Shown: positions 26,975 through 34,758 of the stretch, piece after piece
Layout of the letters: every line of letters starts with the position of its first letter
Position numbering within the stretch: position 1 is the stretch's first letter
From: Streptomyces sp. RB17
GTDB taxonomy: Bacteria; Actinomycetota; Actinomycetes; Streptomycetales; Streptomycetaceae
NCBI RefSeq assembly: GCF_009604455.1
Contig: NZ_WEGL01000014.1
Location: forward strand, 31,299 to 95,298
DNA: 64,000 nt
Direction: 5' to 3'
Program-made: the position numbers and the translations under genes
The notes under the pieces: model-generated
Databases searched by the model: none
What the model saw: only the letters and a program-made list of their open reading frames with translations
What the model was told of the DNA's origin: nothing

Positions 26975-27070
26975 CTCGCCCGCGACTACGAACGCGATCC
27001 CGCCATCACCAACGAAGCCGTGATCCGCTGGGCCGCCATCGGCCTCACGACCCGTTGCGGCCCGGGGTGA
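26975..27070 (+). pseudogene. IS5-family transposase C-terminal scrap
   Basis: The plus-strand frame reads HRRLARDYERDPAITNEA and VIRWAAIGLTTR before a TGA at 27068-27070. This matches the last ~35 residues of IS5-type transposases (RDYER...WAAITLMTRR), as also seen at 16.8 kb. The rest of the IS is gone. Its end overlaps the 3' end of the oppositely oriented VOC gene. Confidence 0.65.
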
Positions 27071-27431
27071 GGATTTCCATGAGATGTCCGTCGGGGTCGC
27101 GGAAGTAGGTGCCCCTGCGGCCTTGGGTGCGCTTGCCGTGATAGATCTGTCCGACTTCTTGGCACGCGGGATCGCCGTAGTGGGTGACTCCGCCGTGCTG
27201 GATGCGGGCGAGGGCGGCGTCGAACTCCTGCTCGCTGACCATGAACGCGTAGTGGTGTGGCTCGAAGTCGTCCAGCTGGTCGTAGTCCAGGCTGACTTGG
27301 TTGGCGAGCGTGACCGGGGTGAAGTGCGCCAGCGGCGGATCGACGCTCAGGCCGAGGATGTCGGCCAGGAACTGTGCCGAGACTTGCGGGTCACGGGCGG
27401 GGACGATGGTGTGGTTCAACTCCACGGGCAT
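27045..27431 (-). CDS. VOC-superfamily (glyoxalase/dioxygenase-fold) protein
   Basis: A protein of 128 residues from ATG 27431. It has two beta-alpha-beta-beta-beta modules: MPVELNHTIVPARDPQVSAQ...ILGLSVDPP and HHYAFMVSEQEFDAALARIQ...GRRGTYFRDPDGHLMEILTP. Putative metal ligands are His7 in the first strand, His in EPHHYAF, and Glu in HLMEIL, so a metal site is possible. The substrate cannot be told from sequence. It is the distal member of a minus-strand group of small genes (DUF1772, VOC remnant, ABM monooxygenase, VOC) that looks like a detoxification set. Confidence 0.82.
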   Translation of the reverse strand: MPVELNHTIVPARDPQVSAQFLADILGLSVDPPLAHFTPVTLANQVSLDYDQLDDFEPHHYAFMVSEQEFDAALARIQHGGVTHYGDPACQEVGQIYHGKRTQGRRGTYFRDPDGHLMEILTPGRNGS

Positions 27432-27558
27432 GGTGACTCCTTGTCAGGGACGGGGCTTCGCATGGTGGGGCGCTCGGCGGTCTTGGCGACCCGGCGTGGT
27501 GCATGCGGGCAGGGCGGGGCGCTTCTGCGGCCGGCCGCTCCCGGCTACAGCTGCCGTG

Positions 27559-27909
27559 TCATTCGTCGATCTGCTCGAAGATGTGCGGGTACGACACGAT
27601 GCCGTCGGGGAACTCGGCCGCCATGCGCTGGAACTCCGGGCTGCCGAACGCCGTGGCGAGAGCCTCGGTCGACTCCCAGACCGCGACGTTCATCAGAAGC
27701 TGACTGTCCGCCGTTCCCTTGTGCATCTGCAGGGAGACGAACCCCGGCTGAGCCTTCATGAACTCCGCCTGCCTGCGAAAGAGGGCCAGGAACGATTCTG
27801 TCCGCTCCTTCGGGACGAAGAAGGTGTTGGCCAGGACGATGGGCCCGGTCTTGTCCTTGAACTGCGCGAACATCGGTGTGTTCGGGTCGAGGCTCTGCAG
27901 CTTGGCCAT
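27559..27909 (-). CDS. Antibiotic-biosynthesis-monooxygenase (ABM) domain protein
   Basis: A protein of 116 residues from ATG 27909, behind a GAGAGGAAG ribosome-binding site. It has a ferredoxin-like fold of the ABM/YgiN type: TGPIVLANTFFVPKERTESF, LFRRQAEFMKAQPGFVSLQM, SQLLMNVAVWESTEALATAF, FQRMAAEFPDG. Such proteins are cofactor-free quinol oxygenases, heme-degrading enzymes or unassigned small-molecule oxygenases. The Asn-Trp-Ser heme-degrader signature was not seen. It lies in the same direction as the frameshifted DUF1772 (anthrone-oxygenase-like) gene, which suggests an aromatic or quinone substrate, but this is inference only. Confidence 0.82.
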   Translation of the reverse strand: MAKLQSLDPNTPMFAQFKDKTGPIVLANTFFVPKERTESFLALFRRQAEFMKAQPGFVSLQMHKGTADSQLLMNVAVWESTEALATAFGSPEFQRMAAEFPDGIVSYPHIFEQIDE

Positions 27910-27934
27910 TTTCGGAACTTCCTCTCGCTATTGG

Positions 27935-28085
27935 TGAATGAGTGTCGCTGGGTCCCGCGTCCTGCGGATACCAGCGGAGTTCGAGGGTGTTGGTGTCCGG
28001 GTCCTGGATGTGGATGGAGGTGGCGGCACCGCACTGCGGGCGCACGGTCGAGCGGTTGCGGCTGACGACCGGGCGGGTGAGCCCG
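27935..28085 (-). pseudogene. VOC-family C-terminal fragment
   Basis: Between the DUF1772 and ABM genes one minus frame reads GLTRPVVSRNRSTVRPQCG, AATSIHIQDPDTNTLELRWY, PQDAGPSDTHSPIA. That is the last ~45 residues of a bleomycin-resistance/VOC protein, with the DPDxNxxELRWY motif. There is no start and the first domain is missing. The frame then runs into the ABM gene. It is a deletion remnant. Confidence 0.65.
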
Positions 28086-28090
28086 TGGGC

Positions 28091-28536
28091 TCAGGTGAGG
28101 GCTGCGACCAGAAGGGCGAAGGCGGCGATGATGACGGCGACTCGGACGTAGTGCCAGCGCTCCCAGCGGTTCATCTGCTCCTTCCAGTCCTTGGGCCGGT
28201 TCTCGGGGGTCCACGTCTTGTTCCGGTTGTTGATCGGAACGAGCAGCAGAAGCGACATGGCCACGCTGAGGATCAGAAGCGCGCCGACGGTGACGACGAG
28301 GCCGGTGCCGTGGTGGTGCCACCCGGCGACAGCCCAGATGCCGACGAGGACGAGCGAGCCGATGTACCAGACCGGCATCACGGCGCCGAGCATCCGGCCC
28401 CGTGGGCGTGGCCGAGTTGGCCACTGTCCTCCGGGAGGGCGTTGAGGATCGGGTTGATGACGAAGGCGACGGAGAACTCCACCCCACCCATCACGCCGAA
28501 GACCACGGTGGTGACGACCTCGAGCGCGTTGAGCAT
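28091..28536 (-). pseudogene. DUF1772 (anthrone-oxygenase-like) membrane protein with one frameshift
   Basis: Starts at ATG 28536 behind GGGAGGG: MLNALEVVTTVVFGVMGGVE, FSVAFVINPILNALPEDS, GHAHGA. It then shifts frame near 28392, where one base is missing in a GGCCC-type run, to RMLGAVMPVWYIGSLVLVGI, VVTVGALLILSVAMSLLLLV, PINNRNKTWTPENRPKDWKE, VAVIIAAFALLVAALT. Together this is a ~148-residue four-helix protein of the DUF1772 family with its conserved N-R-x(n)-W-x(n)-R-W-x-R motif. The lesion may be genuine or a sequencing error. The gene is divergent from the TetR gene, and both lie against twin operators, so TetR control is likely. Confidence 0.75.
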
Positions 28537-28553
28537 GATGACCCTCCCGGCGT

Positions 28554-28617
28554 CTAGCATTGCTAGCTAACGAGGCAACGCTATAGCTGCTGCCGCTCTC
28601 ATGTCTAGCGATGCTAG
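28554..28617. promoter_or_regulatory. Twin TetR operators between DUF1772 and tetR genes
   Basis: CTAGCATTGCTAG (28554-28566) and CTAGCGATGCTAG (28605-28617), both preceded by GT, are 51 bp apart. The first lies just upstream of the DUF1772 ribosome-binding site. The second overlaps a TAGGAT -10 only six bases before the tetR ATG. Confidence 0.75.
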
Positions 28618-28626
28618 GATCGAATC

Positions 28627-29205
28627 ATGTCGGTACAGGAACGCAAGGCACGCGAACGGGCGGAGCGCGAGCGCCTCATCGTGGCCACGGCCCGCGAACT
28701 CGCCGAGCAGCAGGGCTGGGACGCGGTCACCACCCGCCGGCTCGCCGAACGCATTGAATACAGCCAGCCCGTCCTCTACAGCCACTTCCGCGGCAAGCGC
28801 GAGATCATCGGCGCCGTCGCCCTCGAGGGCGCCACCGAAATGGCCGCGGCGGTGCGGGCCGCGACCGCCGCCGCGGTCGGCTCGCGCGCCCGGGTCTCCG
28901 CCCTCGCCCGCGCCTACCTCGACTTCGCCACACGCAACCCGGCCGTCTACGACGCCCTCTTCGAGCTCGACGGCGGTCTCGCGTACGCACAGGAGGACAC
29001 CCCGGAACCTCTCAAGGACGCCTTCGCCGCGCTGCTGGAGTGCCTCCGCGAGGTCGCCGGGGACGGCGTCGACCCGGGGCTGTTCACCGAGGTGTTCTGG
29101 GCGTCCCTGCACGGGCTGGCGACCCTGACCCGGTCGGGACGGCTGCTGCCGCAGGACGCCGAGCCGAGGGTGGAGCTGCTGGTGGACCGGCTCGCCATGG
29201 TCTGA
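28627..29205 (+). CDS. TetR-family repressor
   Basis: A protein of 192 residues from ATG 28627. The N-terminal HTH reads ERLIVATARELAEQQGWDAV, TTRRLAERIEYSQPVLYSHF, RGKREIIGAVALEGATEM. The C-terminal ligand domain (YLDFATRNPAVYDALFELD, FTEVFWASLHGLATLTRSGR) resembles the WHG-type effector domain. The promoter -10 TAGGAT lies six bases before the ATG, so the message may be leaderless. The near-identical operators at 28554-28566 and 28605-28617 indicate that it controls itself and the divergent DUF1772-ABM-VOC genes. The inducer is unknown. Confidence 0.88.
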   Translation: MSVQERKARERAERERLIVATARELAEQQGWDAVTTRRLAERIEYSQPVLYSHFRGKREIIGAVALEGATEMAAAVRAATAAAVGSRARVSALARAYLDFATRNPAVYDALFELDGGLAYAQEDTPEPLKDAFAALLECLREVAGDGVDPGLFTEVFWASLHGLATLTRSGRLLPQDAEPRVELLVDRLAMV

Positions 29206-29440
29206 CACACCATCCCGGTGGGCACGCGGCCGGGGCCCTCGGGCCTCGCCGCTGCCTGCCTGCGGCAACCCTTCCGGTCACTCGCGCCCACACGGCGCAG
29301 CCGCAGACCGCTGGGCCCCGTGCCCCAGACGGACACCCGCCCCGGAAGCTGCGATGCTTCGGCCAGATGGGCCGCCCCAGCTCGGATTGGCGGTGGTATC
29401 CGCGCTTTGAGGTGCGCCGCGGGCCTTGGTGCGCAGGCGT

Positions 29441-29683
29441 TCAGATGGCCGTGAGATTGGTCAGGCCGAGCAGGGCCAGCCCGAGGCCCGCCAAGGCCAG
29501 GCTCACCCGGAGCAGGCAGGACGCGTGGGTACTCCACCAGCGCACGCGGGGCATGGCCGAGGCCGGGATCAGGTTCCAGTCCACGCGGTGCAAGGCGGCT
29601 TTGTAGATGGCCATGGCTACGGTGCCCCATGCGCCGGCCATGGCCAGGGTGCCCGCGATCGCCCGGAGTGTGGTCACGTCCAT
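29441..29683 (-). CDS. Small membrane protein, unknown
   Basis: A protein of 80 residues from ATG 29683 behind AAAAGGAG. It has two membrane helices (IAGTLAMAGAWGTVAMAIYK and RVSLALAGLGLALLGLTNLT) joined by a polar loop with three Trp (VDWNLIPASAMPRVRWWSTH). No family recognised. It lies 85 bases downstream of mntH in the same direction, so it may be the last gene of that transcript. The 235 bp between it and the tetR stop hold nothing I can identify. Confidence 0.55.
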   Translation of the reverse strand: MDVTTLRAIAGTLAMAGAWGTVAMAIYKAALHRVDWNLIPASAMPRVRWWSTHASCLLRVSLALAGLGLALLGLTNLTAI

Positions 29684-29768
29684 TGCTCCTTTTCGAGGCG
29701 GAGTTCGGGCTTGTGGTTGCCAGCGGCGCGGCGCTCGAGCACCACTCCCCGGTCGGTCGGCGGTCTGA

Positions 29769-31034
29769 TCAGGTCGCGGCGGTCGCGGTGAGATAGATCA
29801 ACACGATGTTGAGCGCGATGATGGTGATGGTCACGAGCGTGGCAGCCCCTGTCACCGGACGCCGGTTTGCGTGAGGCCCCATGACGCTGCGGCGGGAGGT
29901 CAGTACGACCAGCGGTACGAGGGCGAACGGGATCCCGAAGGAGAGCACGACCTGGGAGATGACCAGTGCCTGCGTTGGATCGGCCCCCAGAGCAAGCATC
30001 ACGATGGCCGGGATCAGCGTGATGACCCGGCGGATCACCAGGGAGATCCGCCGGCGCAGCAAGCCTCCCATGATGACTGCACCGGCGTAGCACCCGACCG
30101 CGGTGGAGGCGAATCCGGACGCCAGGAGGGCGACGGCGAAGAGCACCGCTATCGCGCCGCCGAGATGGGTACCGACTGCGGCGTACGCGCCCTCGAGGGA
30201 ACCACCGGTGTCGCTGCCCTGCAGGGCCGCCGCTGCCAGGAGCAGCATGGCCAGGTTGACGGCACCGGCGACCAGCATGGCCATGCCCACGTCGTACTTG
30301 GTCGCGGACAACAGCTTCCGTCGCTGCTCGCCCTCATGCCTTCCGTGCCGGTCCCGGGCCAGTGCCGAGTGCAGATACACGGCGTGAGGCATGACAGTGG
30401 CACCCAGTATGCCCGCCGCCAGAAGGACGCTGTCCGGGCCGGCGAACCGGGGGATCAGGCCGTTCACGGCGTCCGGTGCCGACGGGGAGGTCACGAAGAG
30501 CCCGGCGAAGAACCCCAGGGCGATCACTGCGAGCAGGCCAATAATCACCCTCTCGAAGGGCTGCTGTCCACGTCGGCTCTGCAGGGAGAGCAGCCAGGTC
30601 GACACCAAGCCCGTGACCAGCCCTCCGGCGAGCATTGGCAGATCGAACAGGAGATACAGCGCGATCGCCCCGCCGAGTACCTCGGCCAGGTCGGTGGCCA
30701 CGGCCACCAACTCGGCTTGCGCCCAGTAGGCCAGCCTGCCGGCTCGGGGCATCCGGTCGCACAGGGCTTCCGGGAGCGACTGCCCGGTCACCAGACCCAG
30801 CTTGGCCGACAGGTACTGCACCAGACAGGCCGTCAGGTTCGCTGCCACGATGACCCACACGAGCAAATAGCCGTACGAGGCGCCCGCGGTGACATTGGTT
30901 GCCACGTTACCGGGGTCCACATAGGCGATCGCGGCGACGAATGCCGGTCCGATCAGGCGGAGCCGCTGCAGACGAGACGGAGCGGAGCCTTGGAGATCTG
31001 CCCGTGCAGCCATTTTCTGGCCGGTGGTGTACAA
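29769..31034 (-). CDS. mntH: Nramp-family divalent metal (Mn/Fe) transporter
   Basis: 421 residues. The start is taken at TTG 31034 because GGGAG lies six bases upstream; ATG 31013 (MAARADLQG) is possible but lacks a Shine-Dalgarno sequence. Eleven or so membrane helices are present. The TM1 metal-site motif AYVDPGNVATN and the TM6 motif VMPHAVYLHS are both intact, as required for proton-coupled Mn2+/Fe2+ uptake. It follows the GroEL-like gene by about 190 bp on the same strand. Di-iron enzymes upstream make iron or manganese supply a plausible link, but distance and lack of coupling make this only a suggestion. Confidence 0.9.
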   Translation of the reverse strand: MYTTGQKMAARADLQGSAPSRLQRLRLIGPAFVAAIAYVDPGNVATNVTAGASYGYLLVWVIVAANLTACLVQYLSAKLGLVTGQSLPEALCDRMPRAGRLAYWAQAELVAVATDLAEVLGGAIALYLLFDLPMLAGGLVTGLVSTWLLSLQSRRGQQPFERVIIGLLAVIALGFFAGLFVTSPSAPDAVNGLIPRFAGPDSVLLAAGILGATVMPHAVYLHSALARDRHGRHEGEQRRKLLSATKYDVGMAMLVAGAVNLAMLLLAAAALQGSDTGGSLEGAYAAVGTHLGGAIAVLFAVALLASGFASTAVGCYAGAVIMGGLLRRRISLVIRRVITLIPAIVMLALGADPTQALVISQVVLSFGIPFALVPLVVLTSRRSVMGPHANRRPVTGAATLVTITIIALNIVLIYLTATAAT

Positions 31035-31223
31035 GCCCTTCTCCCTTGGTGTCCTTGTGGTCGGCGGTCGACGTCGGCGACGACGGGCCCGCACGCTGGT
31101 CCGCCGAACTGAGTCGCCCGGCGTCCCGGGAGGCGGCCGCCCCGGCGCCCGGCCGGCGGACGGGCCGTTTTTCGAGCCGGTCCCGGACGCGGCGGCTGCC
31201 TCCCTGGTGCCTGCTCCGGTCGG

Positions 31224-32873
31224 TCAGTAGATGTTCGATGGCCGGACCATGCCTTCGGCCAGGTCGCCGAAGCCGGGGGCCACGATCGCGCCCGGGTTCT
31301 GGACGATCTCCTCGACCACCAGCGTTTCGGTGGTGAGCAGCAGCGCCGCGACGGACGCCGCACTCTGCAGCGCTGAGCGGGTCACCTTCAGCGGGTCGAT
31401 CACCCCGAGGGCGAACATGTCGCCGTACTCTCCGGTGAGCGCGTTGAACCCGTGTCCCGTGGGCAGTGCGGCGACACGGTCGAGGACCTCCTGGCCGTCG
31501 TAACCGGCGTTGATCGAGATCCAGCGCAGCGGTTCGCCGAGTGCACGGCGGACGATGTCCCGTCCGGCGGAGTGGTCCCCGGACAGTTCGAGGCGCTCCA
31601 GCACGGTCGCGCACTGGGCCAGTGCGGTTCCGCCGCCGGCGACGATCCCCTCCTCGATGGCCGCCCGGGTTGCGGACAGCGAGTCCTCCACGCGGTGCTG
31701 CTTCTCCTTGAGCTCCACGCCGGTGGCCGCGCCGACGTGGATGACGGCGACGCTGCCGGACAGGCGGGCGATGCGCAGTTGGAGGTGGTCCTGGTCGTGT
31801 TCGTTGTCAGCGCGCTCGAGCTCCCGCTTGATCTGCTCGATACGGGCCGAGACGACCTCCTGAGAACCCGCGCCGCCCACCAGTGTGGTGCTGGACTCCG
31901 TCACCGTGATCCTGCGGCAGCGACCGAGCTGGTCCAGCCGTGCCGCGTCCAGGCTCAGGCCGGCGTCGCCGGTGATGACCCGTCCCCCGGTGAAGGCGGC
32001 GAGGTCCTCGAGTTCGGCGATGCGCCGGTGGCCGAAGCCCGGCGCCCGCACCACCACCGACTTGAAGGTGCCGTGCACGTTGTTGGTCACGAGCATGCCC
32101 AGGGCCGGGCCATCCACCGTCTCGGCCAGGATCACCAGCGGGCTGCCGCTGCGGGTGACCTGTTCCAGCAGTGGCATCAAGGTCTGGACCGTCGAGATCT
32201 TCTCGTTGGTGAGCAGGATGTAGGGGTTCTCGAAGACCGTCTCCATCCGGTCCTTGTCGGTCACCATGTAGGGCGAGACATAGCCGTGGTCGAACTCCAC
32301 ACCGTCGGCGAAACTCACGTCGAGCCCGAAGGACGGGGACTCCTCCACCGTCACGACCCCGCTGCGGCCGACGCGGGCCATCGCGGCCGCGATCGTCTCG
32401 CCGATCTCGGCGTCGTTGTTGGCAGAGAGCGTGGCCACGTGCGCGAGGTCCGCCTGGCCGGTGATCTGCCGGGTGTTCTCCTGCAGCGCGTCGATCACCG
32501 CGGCGACCGCACGGTTGATGCCCGCCTTGAGCAGCATCGGGTTCGCACCGGCGTCGACCGCGAGCAGCCCTTCGCGCACGAGGGCCTGGGCGAGCACCGT
32601 CGCGGTGGTCGTACCGTCTCCGGCGACGCCGTTGGTCTTGTTGGCGACTTCCTTGACCAGTTGGGCGCCCATGTTGGCGAACGGGTCACGCAGCTGGATC
32701 TCCCGGGCGATGGTGACGCCATCGTTGGTGATGGTGGGCGGGCCGGTCAGCTTCTCGATGACGGCGTTGCGTCCCTTGGGGCCCAGCGTCACCTTGACCG
32801 CGTCGGCCAGGGCGTTCACTCCCGCCTCGAGGAGTCGTCGCGCCTCGACGTCGAAGCGCAGGTCCTTTGCCAT
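31224..32873 (-). CDS. mimG: GroEL-like chaperonin of the monooxygenase operon (PrmG/MimG type)
   Basis: 549 residues from ATG 32873 (MAKDLRFDVEARRLLEAGVN), with AAAGGCGG upstream. The longer open frame to 33899 reads over the dehydrogenase gene and is rejected. Chaperonin hallmarks: VTLGPKGRNAVIEK, NDGVTIAREIQL, VAGDGTTTATVLAQALV (ATP-binding Asp) and EGIVAGGGTALAQC. The C-terminus lacks the GGM tail of housekeeping GroEL (ends GMVRPSNIY), and the sequence is divergent. In Mycobacterium a chaperonin in the equivalent position (MimG) is needed to fold the hydroxylase large subunit. Its place at the end of this operon argues for the same dedicated role. No GroES gene is adjacent. Confidence 0.92.
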   Translation of the reverse strand: MAKDLRFDVEARRLLEAGVNALADAVKVTLGPKGRNAVIEKLTGPPTITNDGVTIAREIQLRDPFANMGAQLVKEVANKTNGVAGDGTTTATVLAQALVREGLLAVDAGANPMLLKAGINRAVAAVIDALQENTRQITGQADLAHVATLSANNDAEIGETIAAAMARVGRSGVVTVEESPSFGLDVSFADGVEFDHGYVSPYMVTDKDRMETVFENPYILLTNEKISTVQTLMPLLEQVTRSGSPLVILAETVDGPALGMLVTNNVHGTFKSVVVRAPGFGHRRIAELEDLAAFTGGRVITGDAGLSLDAARLDQLGRCRRITVTESSTTLVGGAGSQEVVSARIEQIKRELERADNEHDQDHLQLRIARLSGSVAVIHVGAATGVELKEKQHRVEDSLSATRAAIEEGIVAGGGTALAQCATVLERLELSGDHSAGRDIVRRALGEPLRWISINAGYDGQEVLDRVAALPTGHGFNALTGEYGDMFALGVIDPLKVTRSALQSAASVAALLLTTETLVVEEIVQNPGAIVAPGFGDLAEGMVRPSNIY

Positions 32874-32986
32874 GTGTCGTAACCGCCTTTCGATCCGGTG
32901 GTGTTCAAACCGGTGGTGGGTGTGGTGCAGCGGTTGCCGCGAACGAACGGCCGTGTCCTGCGCGTGGAGGGCAGGAGAGGACCGGC

Positions 32987-34012
32987 TCAGGGGACGAGGA
33001 TGGCCCGGCCGCGGACCTTGCCCTCGACCAGGTCCTGCAGCGCCTTGGCGAAGTCGCTCAGGGGATAGACGGTGGTGTGCAGGGCGACCTTCTCCTGGGC
33101 GGCCAGGACCATCAGTTCGGCCAGGTCGGTGTAGGAACCGACCAGGTTGCCGATGAAGTTGATCTCGGTGGAGATGATGTCGATCGTGGGCACCGCCAGG
33201 ACCCCGCCATACCCGACCACGTGGTAGTCGCCTGCCCGGCGCAGCATGGCCACGCCGTCCTCGAGGGCGCCGCCCTCGCCGACGAAGTCGATGACTGCTT
33301 CGGCGCCCTGTCCGCCGGTGAGCTCCCGTACGTGCTCCACCTGGGTGCCGTCGGCGACGACGGTGTGCGTGGCGCCGAGGGTCTCGGCGAGCTTGAGGGC
33401 CTCTGGCGAGCGGTCGACGACGATCAGTTCGGCGGGGCTCAGCGCGCGCAGGGCCTGAATGCCGATGTGGCCGAGTCCGCCGGCGCCGATGAGCACCGCC
33501 TTCTGCCCGGGCGCCAGACGCCTCGCCGCCTTCTTCGCCGCGTGATACGCCGTCAGACCGGCGTCGGCGAGCGCCGCGACGTCCGCCGGGTCGAGCCCGC
33601 TCTCGAGCTTGACCACGGCGCGCGCGTTGGTCTTGACCAGTTCGGCGAATCCGCCGTCGGTGTCGATGCCGGGGAAGGCGGAGTTCGCGCAGTGCACGTC
33701 GTCGCCGCGGCGGCAGGCCGGGCACAGTCCGCAGGTGGCCAGGGGGTGCAAGATCACCGGATCGCCCACGGCCAGGTCCGTCACCGCTCTGCCGGTCGCG
33801 TGCACCCAGCCGGCGTTCTCGTGGCCCTGGATGTACGGCAGCGCGACGCCGCTCTTCTCCGCCCACTGGCCCTCGACGATGTGCAGATCGGTCCGGCACA
33901 GCCCGGCTCCGCCGATGCGGACGATCACGTCCAGCGGCCCGGTGATCGTCGGCTCGGGTACCTCTTCGACCACGGGTATGCGGTCGTACGCGTGCAGTCG
34001 TACGGCTTTCAT
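32987..34012 (-). CDS. Zinc-dependent alcohol dehydrogenase
   Basis: 341 residues from ATG 34012, overlapping the DUF59 stop by four bases (ATGA). Catalytic zinc ligands Cys38 (GLCRTDLH) and His/Glu (GHENAG) are present. The structural zinc has four Cys in CGLCPACRRGDDVHC. The NAD(P) fold is GAGGLGHIGIQALR. It is a medium-chain dehydrogenase similar to those next to propane monooxygenases, where it oxidises 2-propanol or a related secondary alcohol to the ketone. Tight coupling to the upstream gene supports membership of the alkane/ketone pathway. A 113-bp gap separates it from the chaperonin gene. Confidence 0.92.
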   Translation of the reverse strand: MKAVRLHAYDRIPVVEEVPEPTITGPLDVIVRIGGAGLCRTDLHIVEGQWAEKSGVALPYIQGHENAGWVHATGRAVTDLAVGDPVILHPLATCGLCPACRRGDDVHCANSAFPGIDTDGGFAELVKTNARAVVKLESGLDPADVAALADAGLTAYHAAKKAARRLAPGQKAVLIGAGGLGHIGIQALRALSPAELIVVDRSPEALKLAETLGATHTVVADGTQVEHVRELTGGQGAEAVIDFVGEGGALEDGVAMLRRAGDYHVVGYGGVLAVPTIDIISTEINFIGNLVGSYTDLAELMVLAAQEKVALHTTVYPLSDFAKALQDLVEGKVRGRAILVP

Positions 34013-34758
34013 GCGGCTCCTTCTGCCGTGCTTGCCGGGGCGCGGTCCGTGAGGTCGGACTCGGGGGTGCCGTAGCGGGTGGCGAGCAGCCCTCCGCACA
34101 TCTCGGTGTTCACGCCGATGCCCACGGCGGTGGTACGGCCCCGCTTGAGGTGGGTTTCCATGTCGCCGGGGAGGACCCGGCGTCCGTGCTCGTCGGTGAA
34201 GACGGGCTCGTCGCCGCTGGTCGGCAGACCCAGGGCCCTGCGCCGGCGGATCAGGGGAGCGGTCAGCTGGTCGGACAGGTCGCGCAGCCGGGCCTCGGCC
34301 ATCTGCCGGGTGGTCCAGCCCAGTTCGGTCAGCCGCTTGCCCAGCCGCCCCTGCGCGGCCACATAGCCCTTGCGCCGGAAGATCAGGCGCAGCTCGGCCG
34401 GTTCCTTCTCGGCGTGCAGGGGAAACGATCGCGCGAAGCCGGCCTTCGCCGCGACCCCGGAGTTGATCTCGTCGGCGGCGAAATGGTCCTCCAGCCTGAC
34501 CTCGGCCTTCTGGACTCCGGGTATCGCGCCCACCGCCTCGCGCGCGTCGGCCACCATCAGGTAGGCGAAGTTCGGCGCGCAGAAGTAGGTCGGCAGTCGC
34601 AGGCGCACCAGGACCGTGCATCCCGAGGCGGCGTCCTCGCGCACGCTCGCCTCGGTCACGAAGCCCAACTCGGTGATCGCGCGGTCCAGTTCCGGGTCGT
34701 GTACCGTGCCCAGCGCGTTCCACACCCGCGCCTCGAGCGGGGTCTGGGCGGAGGTCAT
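34009..34758 (-). CDS. DUF59/MIP18-type metal-sulfur assembly protein
   Basis: 249 residues from ATG 34758, with four-base overlaps at both ends (amidohydrolase upstream, dehydrogenase downstream). The N-terminal ~100 residues are a MIP18/DUF59 domain: ALGTVHDPELDRAITELGFV, TVLVRLRLPTYFCAPNFAYL, VADAREAVGAIPGVQKAEVR. The C-terminal part is specific to this operon type (RGRTTAVGIGVNTEMCGGLL). DUF59 proteins assist Fe-S or other metal-centre assembly, so a role in maturing the di-iron site or the reductase cluster is likely. The exact step is unproven. Confidence 0.85.
   Translation of the reverse strand: MTSAQTPLEARVWNALGTVHDPELDRAITELGFVTEASVREDAASGCTVLVRLRLPTYFCAPNFAYLMVADAREAVGAIPGVQKAEVRLEDHFAADEINSGVAAKAGFARSFPLHAEKEPAELRLIFRRKGYVAAQGRLGKRLTELGWTTRQMAEARLRDLSDQLTAPLIRRRRALGLPTSGDEPVFTDEHGRRVLPGDMETHLKRGRTTAVGIGVNTEMCGGLLATRYGTPESDLTDRAPASTAEGAA

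Noticed and set aside
31140..31175. GCCCG...CGGGC followed by CGTTTTT, a possible plus-strand terminator
   Set aside because: No plus-strand gene lies upstream that it could end. The stem is only five bases.
32874..32986. Search for a CIRCE (HrcA) element before the GroEL-like gene
   Set aside because: No TTAGCACTC-N9-GAGTGCTAA-like sequence; consistent with control from the monooxygenase promoter.
31224..33899. Open frame of 891 codons on the minus strand covering GroEL and more
   Set aside because: Only the part from MAKDLRF (32873) is chaperonin. The rest is the antisense-like Arg/Gly-rich shadow frame of the dehydrogenase gene.
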